64,000 nt of DNA from Iris pallida (lineage: Eukaryota; Streptophyta; Magnoliopsida; Asparagales; Iridaceae), in NCBI GenBank assembly GCA_029216955.1, contig JANAVB010002199.1, positions 14,879,417 through 14,943,416 of the forward strand, given 5' to 3'. The translations under genes and the position numbers were made by a program. Position 1 is the stretch's first letter. Every line of letters begins with the position of its first letter. Positions 10,909-22,376 of this stretch are shown here, piece by piece. Below the pieces are notes generated by a model. It was not told the origin of the DNA, did no database searches, and saw only the letters and a program-made list of their open reading frames with translations.

Positions 10909-12862
10909 AGTAATAACGTAGTTTATATATTTTATATATAGCTATGTGAATATGACTTGAAAGTACGATCTCGAGAGCATTTCACATGGCGTTATGAGAG
11001 CAACCTTGGGTATTGGAAGTTGACCAGCGACCAAAAGGCCCTGTTGCATGTATTTGGTTTTCAGTACATTGACCAAATACGTTTTCTACGTCACGACAGA
11101 GACTTGATCCTCAGTCTAGTTGAGCATTGGTGGCCTGGACGAAATACCTTCCAGCTACCATTTGGTGAGATGACTATTGTATTGGCAGATGTGGCAAATA
11201 TTTTAGGACTACCTATTACAGGGGAACCTATAATTTTTGAGGAGTCATTCTCTCCTGAGACTGTGATCATGGAGTACCTAGGTGTCGAGGCACCAAAATT
11301 ATACGGCAAAAGCTTAGTGACGTATACATGGCTCCGTCATAATTTTATGCACCTAGATCGTATTGGTGACGAAGAGATCTCAATTGATGAAGATCGGATA
11401 AGTATAACATTTAATATTAGTGTTATTATTTTATAATAGATAACAATTTAGTTTAACGACTTTAAGTTTTTTTTCATAATCTGTTCAGGTCATTGCTTGC
11501 ACCAGAGCTTATCTACTAGCTCTAATTAGTGCAATTATGTTTCCCGACTCATCAGACAAGGTAAATTTACGTTTTCTGCCATTTCTGAAAGATTTGACAG
11601 AACCTACGGTTCATGCCTGGGGAGCATCAACGCTGGCATATCTATATAGTGCTATGTCAGATTTTGTGCGTACCCAGTCATTGGAAAAAATGATAAAAAA
11701 TTTAAATGGATGCATGACATTGATTCAGGTACGATTTTTTTTATTTATACTTTGTTTGGTACTTACATGCCTTAATCTATAATTTGTATACTTATATCAA
11801 TATTTTTTAGGTTTGGTCCTACGAGCATTTTTATATCGGTAGGCCAGTCTCCCGTATCAGTATCGACTCACATGTCTTTCCAGTAGCCTTACGGTGGACT
11901 ACAGATGTAGTAGATCAAGTACATTGCATCTACTCAGCTGCTCCCATATATCGGGGCCAATTTGACTCATTACAGATTTCAGAGGTAAAATTTATTCATT
12001 GTTCTACATTTATTATGTTTATTATATTTTATTATCTTATACATATTTGCCATAAAATAGGTTCAATTTGCACCATATCAGCTTCATCCTTATTCTCCTG
12101 AGATACAAAGAACAGCGTGTGAATTTAGTCTCCATAGATATTACATAATATACCATGGAGACATCATGTATCATCCAGCTGATCGGGTTATGCGACAATT
12201 CTTTTTCAAACAACATATACCCGAGGACCCACCATGCTACAACCGTGGTAGAGGCAGTGCAACTGCAAGAGCACGCAAATTAATTCCTCCTTGGAATTGT
12301 AGACTTGAGACACATGACGTCACACATTTGTCTCAGAGGATAGTGTCTATGGATGATTGTAAGTTATTTCAGAAGTAAACAATTTTTTTCCAAAAGTTAT
12401 ACAATATTATATGCTGACATTTGTTTAAATGGTGTAGTATTAGGTGATATTGCATATAGATCTTGGTGGGGAGCTCCATTGATAAGTAACAGATGCTATG
12501 TATATGCGGACGAGCCTCGATTCCAACATAGAGCTATAGATGATTCCAGTCTGCGTGGATTTTATGAACATATAATGAAAACAGATGTATGTAATTTGTT
12601 ATTTTAATCAATATTTGTTATCTCGTATTATTAATTGATTGGAAAAATCTTATTATTTTAGGTTCCAGCTTTAGAGCAAGCATGTGAAAACCCAAATCCT
12701 GATATATTGAGGACGGCGGTAAGAAACTTTTTGGACTATGTAAAAGCAGATCCGGCTCCTCCGAACCCTCCTTTACATATTCCGCCAGATTATCCTGCTG
12801 GTTTTATTAGCCAAAGATAACCACGTCCCTATAAGTTTAGGCCTCTTGTAACCCAACCGTAT

Positions 12863-12984
12863 GTGCCCGATAGCCCGCCGCAGCAAGCTGACGTGATCCA
12901 TGATAGCCCACCTCAACAAGCTGGTCAGGGGACTTCCGAGTGGGCTGGCCAGGGGACTTCTCAGTGGACTGGAGAGGGAAGTGC
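12863..12984 (+). repeat. C-terminal short peptide repeats of the PMD gene
   Basis: The frame encodes two SPPQQA units, then repeats of the form (A/T)GxG(T/S)SxW. On the other side of element E the pattern continues at 44368-44412 with further copies, so one repeat array was split by the insertion. Confidence 0.65.
12980..12984 (+). repeat. Target site duplication of element E (left)
   Basis: AGTGC immediately before the LTR start TGTAGTGCCCC. The same five bases follow the 3' LTR at 44363-44367. Confidence 0.9.
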
Positions 12985-13285
12985 TGTAGTGCCCCGTCCC
13001 GCAAAGTCAATCGGAGGAATCGAAACGCCGACGGCGTTCAGACTTAGCCTTGCAACGGCTTGCTTGGAGATATCGCTCAGGTGGGGTAGTTTCGGTGAAC
13101 TTGCCTCATCTTTGCCTTCACATAATAAATCATGTTTTCAACTTGCACAAGTAGGCTTAATAATAAAAGAGACGAATCCACATAGCTAAGGGAATAATCC
13201 CGACGGGTCGAAATGAGTTAGAACATGGAAAACGTCCCACGGTCGGCTTAGAGTTGGTGCACGGCGTGCTTTGAAAAATGACACT
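12985..13285 (+). mobile_element. Element E 5' LTR, left fragment
   Basis: It matches 41950-42250 of the 3' LTR almost base for base, from TGTAGTGCCCCGTCCCGC to AAATGACACT. The LTR then breaks off and resumes at 38076, which corresponds to 42931 of the 3' LTR. About 680 bp of LTR are therefore missing at this junction. Confidence 0.85.
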
Positions 13286-13816
13286 AATGCCCCCACTAAC
13301 CTATTCTATTAGTATTAGGAAAGGGCTAATTGGTTGGGGCTAAATTAGTCATTCTAAAGTCTCTAATCACATTAACCTTATCCATAATAATTAGTCTAAT
13401 CTCTAACTAAAATATTTCTATCATGTGAACTAAAATTAATATTATGTAGGCCATGCCTAACTAGTGTGTGGGTCCCACTAGAGTCAAACTACCCCCGGGT
13501 CCTCGTTTCAAGTCGGATTGAGTTGAAATTCGAACCCGACTCAAATAATCCAAAAACAATATCATAAATAATAAAATAAATTTCAAAAATATTTCAAAAA
13601 TACAAAATGACAAAATACCCATGTTCCTGAAAACTGGGGGTGATAAATTCCTCGAAATTAAAACCAAACAATAGTAAAATGTCAAAATCACAAGTCATAA
13701 TTTTAAATAGTTTAAAAATGATTAAAAATCACCAAAAATCATAATATAAAATAATAAATTATAATTATAATTATAAAATTTCAAAATTATCCTCATCTGG
13801 AAAACTGGGTGTTACA
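13286..13816 (-). mobile_element. Tekay-like element: truncated 3' LTR (minus strand)
   Basis: It matches 37538-38075 closely and ends GTGTTACA, so on the minus strand it begins TGTAACACCCAG, a common start for Tekay/Del chromovirus LTRs. The far end is missing. The match to the other LTR begins abruptly at AATGCCCCC with no CA terminus, so a deletion removed the rest together with part of the E LTR. Confidence 0.75.
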
Positions 13817-13857
13817 ATCCTACCCACCTTATAAAAATTTCGTCCTCGAAATTAAGA
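13817..13857 (-). pseudogene. Remnant of chromovirus pol 3' end and polypurine tract
   Basis: On the minus strand the DNA reads as a short peptide with NFEDEIFIRWVG, followed by a purine-rich GGTGGGTAGGA directly before TGTAACACCC. FEDE followed by a purine tract and then the LTR is the usual end of Tekay/Del polyproteins. Only this tail is left. Confidence 0.7.
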
Positions 13858-15160
13858 TGATCGCACCCCCTTCTATGTCAAACATAGTCAAGGGCCAATC
13901 ACTAGTCAATTTCTCAACATCCAAGTACTTGGTCATCAACTGGTCAACTTCTTAGGGTTTTACCTATGCTAGCTATCTAGGTGTTGGCAACTAGAATTTA
14001 GCAAAAGAAAACTCTATAATAGACTAGCTCTTAACTTCCCAATCCTATCAAGTCACCTATAACTAAATACCTACAAGCTAAGCACATGAATATCAAATAC
14101 CACATATATATATATATATATATATGCTCAAGAACAACAACCCATCACATATATCCTAAGTATATCATCTATATATATATACATGACTGATCAACCAAGG
14201 GTTAAGGCAGACTAAACTTATAAGGGTCTGAAACAATGCTTACAACAAGGCTAAGGATGAATGGTCTGAATCAAGGGGACATGGTATCTAGTGAAGGGTC
14301 TGCACACTGCCTATAAAGGTGATCAACACAAATGAACTCCACGAAGAGAACTTAACTAAAATGGAAAACTGAACCAAGTATAATCTAAACAACATGTTTA
14401 TAACCCTATACAACAATGGCCTATAGATACCAACTAACCTATATCCCATATGCCAATATCATCTGCAATCTATCTATGCAAATAGACCTCTCGGTCTTAG
14501 GTGAAACTACAACTATACTCAAAGGCAGGCTCTGGTCATGGGTGCCTCACTGGAAAAGGTAAGGGAAAGTAGTAATAATCATCAAGGCTGTAAGGCATAC
14601 TAACATCCTATGTGTAACTGGTTGGTATTATAGATAACAGAAGAATTATCTGCAATGGGTTACTATTCTAACACCAATGCTAACTATCACCTCTAGGGTA
14701 CAGACACTCAACAAGTCATCATACCATTATACTATGAAGGAACTACCTATGAATAAGCTCTACAAAACTAAATATCCCTACTCCTAAGTCATTTATAACA
14801 ATCAAAAGGGTATGATGTTTAAACCTTCTCAAGATACAATCTGTTAATCATATGCGTCTGTCCAAAATCATGTTGTCCAGAGTCTTCATCATGCTAGTGA
14901 GCAAGGCTATGATAATCACAGAGTCCTTGACTAAGGTACGTACCTCTAGGTTCATGGTATTTAAAATTTTCGCACTGCCGTATGCGACGGCAAAAATCTT
15001 AAATTTCCATACCCGAGAATACATCCAAAATCTAACTATATGTCCTCACTATGCCAACTAACACGACTATCGAGGATTCTAGATCCCATGATTTAGGCGA
15101 CCTAGCCCATATGATTTTCTCAGAAGAAAAACAACATAACAAAAGAGTAACATGACAAAA
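13858..15160 (-). other. Tekay-like internal region without coding capacity
   Basis: AT-rich sequence with a short (TA)n at 14104-14125. No pol domain is visible on either strand, so RT, RNase H and integrase have been lost or were never present. Confidence 0.5.
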
Positions 15161-15164
15161 TTAA

Positions 15165-15660
15165 TCAATCAACAAAGAACAGATGGAATCGGATTTCAAG
15201 GTAATTATAAAAGACAATTGTGGAAATAAAATTGAGAAGAACGGAATTTACAGCAAGATCTCCAACGGTCTGTGTATCCTCGACTATCCTGACGATAGCT
15301 CGCCCTGTTGGTTTCCTCCAGCCAGATGCTGATACTGCACAAATCTCTGCTGCTGATGCTGCATGAATCGCTGCTGCTGAGAGAAACCGGAAACGAAGGG
15401 AAAAGTCTCTGTACAGACGGAGGTGTACCTCCAATGTAGCAGAAATGCCAACCTGAGTCGGCACAACAGAAGCTGCGGTCTCGAGGCCCTGATGAACAGG
15501 ACGAGAGGTGGCCAGCCTCTCGATAGTATCCCCCGAACCGAAGCGATGAGATTGTGTCTTCATAACCATCATGAAGACAGATCAAAACAAGAAGCGATGT
15601 CTGAGAATGAAGCAAAAATTCAAAGGAGAACAGTTTATATTCAAGAGAAGTCAATAAGCA
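15165..15660 (-). pseudogene. Probable gag remnant of the Tekay-like element
   Basis: On the minus strand overlapping open frames encode glutamine-rich segments such as QQQRFMQHQQQRF. This resembles the low-complexity zone before the zinc knuckle in chromovirus gag proteins. No intact CCHC knuckle and no continuous frame is present, so the family call rests on context (between the Tekay-like LTRs) and composition. Confidence 0.4.
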
Positions 15661-16794
15661 ACAATTTTAGACAAAAGGAATCGGATTAAGAGTTTTTCCT
15701 AATGTGATTGATTACCTCCAAAAATATCCTAATCCTACTGCAGGCTGTAGTGATACTCTAGTTCGAATATCACTACATAAACTCGACCTGCATGGGCCAC
15801 CACTAAAAACGTGTCACGACCCGCACCCTAGAGTAAGGGCACGAGACGTGGGTACGTCCAGCCTACGCCGCAGTGTCGACGGTAGAACGCTGTCCTAGGT
15901 CAAACATCTAACAATATAAAGATACCTGTACAGTATATACTCTCCGAATGGAGGTGACATAGCAGATACAGTCTCAATCACAACTAAGGTAGAGCGAGAT
16001 AAAAGATAGGTAAAATATGAAATCCAAAAGAGATACAGCAGATAGAAGTCTAAGTGTCTAAGATACACAAACCCAGAAAACATCTCAAAGCTCAATACAG
16101 TAATCCATAGAATAAATACAACTCAATACAACTGAAATAACCAACTATACAACCTCTACTGTGTATCCTCTAGGCTAGCAGGCAACCTCCAGGCTATCTG
16201 TAAAATTTATCAACAGGTCCAGTCAGGACAGGAACGAGCACATCTCATCTAGAAAACCCAAGTAAAAGACAGAGAACTATACAGCAGTTATAGACAGTTA
16301 TATTGATAAAAATGGCAGTTTATATTCAGGTGATGGTAAGAAAGAGAGATAAAGTACAAGGAAAGTAAATACTAAACAAGAGAAGAATCATAGCAATGAA
16401 GACTGTAAAAATAGAACTAGCTGAACTAGGGTAATACGATATAAAGTCCAGACAGAAAATATAACCAGTGTAAAACCTATATAAATCCAGTACGTGATGA
16501 ATCTAATACAAGATGAATCCAGTAAGGAACGATTCCAGTTATAGTGATCAACGATTCCAGGGTGAGTCCAGCCTATACTCTAGCAGTGTGTTTTAAAATA
16601 CCGAGTTCGACATGTAAACGGCTGTGGATAATCAGGCACATCCCTCACTGATCAGGCGAGAGATGGCTATGCTTCCAGTAGATTCCAGTAGGGAGATTCC
16701 AGATTGGGGTATGTCTACATGTCTCACTCTAGTATTTTCCCTCCCAGCAAGTGAATCCAAAATTCTGACACAATGATTCAAGATGAGTCCAGCC

Positions 16795-16905
16795 AAAATA
16801 TAATGATACCAGTAAATGATTCCAGTAAATGATTCCAGTAAAATGATTCCAGTTAAATGATTCCAGTAGGTGATTCCAGTAATAGAGATGATACCAGTAA
16901 TAGAG
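16795..16905. repeat. Short tandem repeat of about 14 bp
   Basis: Imperfect tandem copies of AAATGATTCCAGT, with scattered copies of GATTCCAGT from about 16500 to 16940. It is a minisatellite inside the Tekay-like LTR. Confidence 0.75.
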
Positions 16906-17233
16906 GCCAGAAAATAAAAGTGTGTCGTATACATGAATCCAGAAATATCCACACGTGTTGTAACAGAAAATTACATACAACTAACTAGAACTGAAGTACA
17001 GTAATTGACAAGTAAATGATAGAACTATCAGAGAATGTACTCGCCTGATGTCTGAATGTCCAAGGTAAAGATACTGTCCGAGGAGAGGTGTCTGGCTCCT
17101 AATTAGAACAGCACAAGTCACAACATGTCCAGAAGGGTAATATAAAGCACTACAATACATTCTACATGAATCTAGGTCAAACTAGGCCAAAGTCAACCCT
17201 TGGTCAACTCTGGTCAACTGCACTAGTCAAACT

Positions 17234-17238
17234 AGGTC
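17234..17238 (+). repeat. Target site duplication of the Tat element (left)
   Basis: AGGTC immediately before TGTAGAAGCA. The same five bases follow the 3' LTR at 35656-35660. Confidence 0.95.
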
Positions 17239-19461
17239 TGTAGAAGCATGGAATTTCACAACCAGAAAGACCATGCGCCAGACACTACATGCGCCAGGAC
17301 TCGCACAGAACACTTCACAGCAAAGTCAATAACCATGGACATTTGAAGAAGGACTTTTTATTTATATATAAAAGTCTATTACATGTCTAGAAAAGGTTGT
17401 ACAAAGGAGAATTTCTACAAAGGAAAGATCCTAAGTCTACAGCCAGCGGCCACCATGCGCCTCCAGTTAGGCGCAGCAGTCATCATGTGCTGCCAGTCAC
17501 CATGCGCTGTCAGTCAGGTGCAGCAGACATCATGCGCCTCCAACCAGGCGCATCCCACCATATCTTCAGCAGCTCAGTCATGTGCATCCAGCTCAGTTGT
17601 GTGCATCCCTTCAGCAGCCCAGCTGTGCGCATCCCTTCAGCCAAATTCTTCCAGCCAGGCTCACCTGGCTGAGCAGAGCCCAGTTATGTGCCGCTCTTCC
17701 AGCCAGGCTCACCTGATAAGTGCTTCGCCAAGCAAAGCATTTAACCCTCTGGCTGGAACCAAGGAAGAGAAGAGCACCGCAAATGCTGTGGCCAGTGGAG
17801 GCTTCGAAAGAGCCTCCAAAGCCGAAGGAAGACCGTGATCGAAACCACGGCTAAAGGAGCAGCTTTCAACACGATCAAAGTGGGGAAACCCTACTTTGAA
17901 GGAAGAGAGAGCCTAGCACCGCCATTCCGATCTACGGCTCTTCCGGAATAACGGGGACAAGGCCCGAGCATCCCTATCTTTGGATGCAACAGGCACCTTC
18001 CGCCTGCCTCGGAAGCCCTCGACTCCGTCTTTTGGATGTAACAGTCACCTTCAAGAGCATCGAAGACAACACAGCGTCTCATCTTCACCCTCGGGAGCAC
18101 TTCGTCAACAGAATGCACCCGCATGTTCAAGTTCATGTTGGAAGAACGTGAGGGAATGAGAAGCAAATCTTCTCTCCATGCCACTATTTATAGGCCGGGC
18201 AGATCAAACCCACGCGCCAAGTGGATGGCCCTCCGAATTCCGTGCAATGAATTTACATTAAATGGATGAACCGGACGCCTCGAATTCAGCCAAACGGCTA
18301 TTTATAGCACTCGAAGAGCGAGACAGCCGCATCATTAAAAGACATATCCGATGCGCCAGCCAGACAGCGCATCATACGGACGCGCCCTTCGGCATCAGGC
18401 GCATCACACAGACGCGCCCTACAGTACTCGACGCATTACAGAGGGTGCGCCCTCACACATCCCCATACCGAGTGGAATGCCAACCGACGCGCCCACTCAG
18501 CTGTCCATCGAACGTCACCAACATTAAATGCTGAACTGACAGAGTTGGCAGCACGCCTCCCAAAAGTCTGAACAGTTGACAGCTTTATTCAGAAAACGAA
18601 GCGTCGGCAACGTCAGCATCATCATGACTTTATTTCGACGGCTACTGCCATGTGGCCACTCCACCATCAGCATGCGCTTCTACGGCCATGCGTCCAAATC
18701 AGTATGTGCCTCAAAAGCCATGCGCCTCAGACTGCTCTCTGATCCCGAAAGACAGAAGGAAAGTCACCTGCATGCGCCTCAAAAGCCATACGCCCCAAAT
18801 GGTTTGTAACTCCTAAAGGTTATGAGCCGCAGCCTCCTCCTGCGCCCAATCCAAGGCGCAGCTCACCAGATCACTTCTCTCCACCAAATCCGAGATCTTC
18901 GAACCATGAGTCAACGACACGTGTCTTTTGACTCAACTCATCCAAGATTTCAGCAACGGAAAGATCTTCTCTCTGCTACGTGCCGGCTCACAACAGCAGT
19001 ATAAAGAGTTCTCCCCCTCGATCAGGGCGCAGCATCCGTGCGCCTCCATCAGCAACCTCCACGTGGCATCCCCACACCGGCGCATCCTGCATGCGCGTAT
19101 GAGCAGCCAGCCTGCAAAACTATAAATAGAAGGATCATCTCCTTCACACAGGACAGAGACTCAGAACAGAAGACTCACAACACAGAGAGAATCGACAACA
19201 GAGAATCACCGAGAGGCAGTTCTAGACACTCAACGTCTTTCTCCTCTCAGCAAGCTCCAGCACCCAGAGCAATCAACACCTTCAGAGAACCGATAACCGT
19301 CGTCAGCCGGTCAACGGAGTCAACGCATTACCACTCGCTCCATTGGCACTAAGGACCCAGCTTAAACAAAAGTGTACTCCTAGGACTACATCTAAGTCCT
19401 ATATTGTATCACTGTTCTGTTTGTATTAAGATTTCAATCAAAACAATTTTAATGGCAAACA
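17239..19461 (+). mobile_element. Tat element 5' LTR
   Basis: TGTAGAAGCA to GGCAAACA. The U3 part is rich in CATGCGCC and GGCGCA words. The TATA box at 19120 implies transcription starting near 19150, leaving a leader of about 300 nt in R and U5. Two further TATA-like sites face the minus strand: CCTATAAATAG at about 18186-18196 and GCTATAAATAG at about 18296-18306. The small open frames across it are not supported as genes. Confidence 0.93.
19119..19129 (+). promoter_or_regulatory. TATA box of the Tat 5' LTR
   Basis: ACTATAAATAG, conserved at 35313-35323 in the 3' LTR. It is the likely core promoter for the genomic transcript. Confidence 0.75.
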
Positions 19462-22376
19462 AGCTGGCGACTCTGCTGGGGACTTCTTTCTCCTCTACCG
19501 AGAAGGTTGTGTCACAGGCCGACGACGTGAAGGTGGGCTCCTCCCACAAGACGCTGGTAGTGCGCCTCAACCAACAGGCGTACGAGGAGTTCATTTCTGA
19601 AGGAAGTACGAGTCCTTCGAAGCGGATGTCGAAGTCGAAGAAGACCCGCGCAGTCTGGGTGCGCAAAGTCGACGCCTCGGGCACCACCATTGAAGGGGAT
19701 GCGCCCATCCAGCCTTCCCTTCCTGCTGACGTCCTCAGCAGTCAAGGTGCGCCCGCTGATGCAGCGCATCTCTCGGGGAAGCGTGCGGCTGACCACGTTC
19801 CCCAGCCATCTTCCTCTCAGGCGAGGAAGATACGTCGACGGAGCAGGGGCGCAGCCAATGCCCCGTGCATCACTTCTGATGCGCCATAAAGAGCCTCTGT
19901 CTTTGACAGACTCACTCGCTGTAATGGCGAAGAGAATTTGGATGCTGAGTACTATGCGCCCCAGCGGGCTGGTACGAAGAAATCCAAGGCGGTACGGGCC
20001 ATGCGCCACAAACGTGCTATGCCAGCAGCCGGCCAGAGGCACGCGCTTACAATCACGTGCGCTGCCGATGGCAAGCTGTACAAGGTTGACTCAAGTGCTT
20101 CTGCACCGACAACGAGTCGACCTTCAAAGTCCTCATCTCGCTTGGGCGCATTCACTGCGTGCACAACCAAGCCGAGAGAGGCAAATTCAGTGGTCTTGAA
20201 CTCCCGCGCCTCCTCTGGTTGTGCGTTTGAGGTCCGTTCAAGTCACTTCAAATGCTGTGGTTCCCCCACTACTGATCGTGATGCCTGCTTGGTATTAGAT
20301 CAGGGGGCGCAGCACTCACCCGACCACCCCGGCGCTTGGCCCTGCCATGCGCCTGAGAGGGGTGTGAGGGTAGCACTCTCCTCCAACGACCTGCGCAACG
20401 TGATCACTCACAAGCGCCAGTCAGGAGAGTTGACCAACAAGCACGATGCGCCTCTCACGGGGCACACTTGTGCAGTGGTCACCATCAACTGTTGTTGCGA
20501 GACGGCAGTACGGCCAAAGCAGTCGGTCTTCCAACGGCTACAATCATCGACACCCCTCCGACATCGCCTTAGGACGAAGGTGTCTGCAGAAGAGGAGCTA
20601 AAGGTTGCTTCATGCAACGTGATCTCCAACTCCTCATCTGTCCGGAAGACGACTGCCAATTCCTCGTCTTCATCCAAAAGCCAGCCGAGGAAAACCAAGG
20701 CAGCTGTCTCGACCTCTGGAGTGTTTGAAGGCACTCGGTCGAGAAAGAAGTTCTTGGAGGAAGCTGGGGGTAGCCAGACCCTTGTCGAGCCTCCTTCCGA
20801 AGACGAAGATGTCCAAAGCACAACTGCGGCGGATCTTCATCAACGCGAAGATGGCCTCCCTGAAGCCCCTCAAAATGACGATGTCCTCCAGGACACCGCC
20901 GGAGGTAGTGCTGGAAACGAAGAGGCCCTTCAAGACAGAGCTGGGGGCAGTCAGGCCCTTGCAGATGCGCCTGTCGAAGACGAACTCCAGAATGTGGCTG
21001 GGGGTGGCCAAACACCAGGAGAAGTGACTCCCCCACATGAGAGCGAGGCTGAGAGCGAAGCCTCAACTGATCCATCCACTTTCGGCCGTGTCATGACAGT
21101 ATACATGACCGGGGGTGATCTTGAGACTGATGCGCCGCCACAGGACATTGTCCAGCGCATAGACTCGCTAGAGGAAGGACTCAAAACCCTCTCTGCCTCA
21201 ATGCAAGCACTGACTCAAGCAGTGTTTGAGATGCGGTCGGCCTTGATCAGGACACCTTCAAATGGTCCCGACCCAGGAGCCAATGGAGAGTCGAGTGTGC
21301 CCCTCCAACGGACACCCTCAGACACAGAAGCACCCCGGACGTCGGAGCCCTCAAACGCTCCGCTCCAGGTGGTACCTCCTTCCCCGACTCCTAGCTCCAC
21401 GGAGGACATGGTCGAAATGATCAAAGATCTGCGGGAGCGCTTCGAGTCCAAGAACAGGCAGGAGGAGCGCCAGAAGATGGGCATTCTCCAGCCTTATCCC
21501 CTTGAGTGGAACAAGGTGGTTTATACCCCAAAGTATAAACCACAAACACTCACACCGTATGACGGGAAGGACTCTCCACGACGGTACCTGACGTACTTCC
21601 AGTCGCAGACAGGGCATCTTCCGAAGGAGGACGCGCTCCTCACCAGCATCTTTGTTGGGGCCCTGAAAGGGGTGGCGTATGACTGGTACTGCAGCCTCCC
21701 CGATAATTCCATATCGTCCTTCGACGACCTGACACGCCTCTTCCTCGACCGCTTCTACGACGGTGGGAAGGACATGACGATGGCGTCTCTCATTGAGATA
21801 CGCCAGAAGGACAAGGAAACGGTTCGGGCATTCATCGAACGCTTCCGTCAGGCCTGTTTCAGGCTACCTCCAGGCATGCCAGAGCATGCGCTTCTCTCCG
21901 CTTGCAGTATGAACATGCTGCCTGCAGTAAAGCTCTGGCTTAACTCTATTCCCCCTCCCGACTGGAGCTCCCTAATCATCGAAGCTGAAGCTGCAGAGAA
22001 GAAGGCGGCCAATGCACGTCTTCTGGGTGTTAGCTTTCCCGCCTTTGACGATAAGGGGAAAAAGTCCGCAATCAACAACTCCGGACGAGAAACAAAGGGG
22101 AAACAGGCATTGACTGTTAATGCCTCGAAGGGCGCATCTGCGCCTACTCAAAAGCCTCCACTGGCACCGAGACCCAAGGAGGTTTATTCATTCAATGATG
22201 ACGACACCCTGCAACTCTTTGAGATACTGAAGCAGGGTGACAAGATCAAGCTTCCGGACCCGAAGCGGCCCGATGAAGTCGGGAAAGTGGACAACCCGAG
22301 GTACTGTCACTACCATCGGTTTGTCGGATACCCGACCAAGGACTGCTACGTCCTCAAAATTACATCCAGTGCATGA
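19452..22376 (+). pseudogene. gag: gag of the Tat element
   Basis: One frame runs from the ATG at 19452, inside the end of the LTR, to 22376, broken by a TAA at 19887. The N-terminal two thirds is polar, low-complexity sequence with repeated GGSQ and GGS(A/G) acidic units. The capsid-like retrotransposon gag domain (PF03732 type) lies at about 21500-22020, with FVGALKGVAYDWY and LFLDRFYDG. A knuckle-like CxxHxxxxGxxxxxC follows at about 22300. At about 22355 an A-run appears one base short (CTCAAAATT where a five-A run would keep frame). The reading frame then leaves gag after ITSSA and continues in the next frame through IQCMIN toward the protease. gag packages element RNA in cytoplasmic particles. 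The stop and the frameshift probably disable it. Confidence 0.85.
19465..19482 (+). other. Primer binding site of the Tat element
   Basis: TGGCGACTCTGCTGGGGA starts 3 nt after the LTR end. From memory it resembles the tRNA-Arg type used by Tat/Ogre elements; the exact tRNA was not verified. The site lies inside the gag open frame that starts at 19452. Confidence 0.7.

Larger units (their letters stand above)
10942..12984 (+). pseudogene. Plant mobile domain (PMD) gene of a Mutator-like element, 5'-truncated
   Basis: Six exons can be read: 10942-11421 (end uncertain), 11489-11728, 11811-11984, 12061-12358, 12438-12586 and 12662 onward. Each is preceded by AG and most are followed by GTA; all junctions keep frame. 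The protein carries signatures of the plant mobile domain (PF10536): a TFQLPFGEMTIVLADVANILGLPI segment (residues about 70-93), FPDSSD, a VWSYEHFYIGRP segment, and HPADRVMRQF near the end of exon 4. PMD proteins (MAIN and MAIL1 in Arabidopsis) act in nuclear gene control, and many copies travel in MULEs. The first exon starts at an acceptor, so upstream exons are missing next to the reversed LTR. A TAA at 12818 interrupts the frame, which otherwise continues through a repeat-rich tail into element E at 12985 and resumes at 44368. Confidence 0.8.
15812..17238 (-). mobile_element. Tekay-like 5' LTR, part 1
   Basis: On the plus strand it begins TGTCACGACCC. With 38075 (GGGTGTTACA) this gives the TG...CA ends of an LTR read on the minus strand. 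The LTR continues after the nested Tat element at 35661-38075, about 3.8 kb in all. I could not find a convincing primer site beside 15812, so this inner boundary is inferred from the termini. Confidence 0.5.

Noticed and set aside
15165..15660. A new host gene on the minus strand
   Set aside because: Overlapping frames lie between Tekay-like LTRs and have gag-like glutamine runs; a decayed gag is simpler.
15785..15811. Initiator-Met primer site beside the Tekay-like LTR
   Set aside because: Only the first few bases of TGGTATCAGAGC agree on the minus strand, so the site is not claimed.
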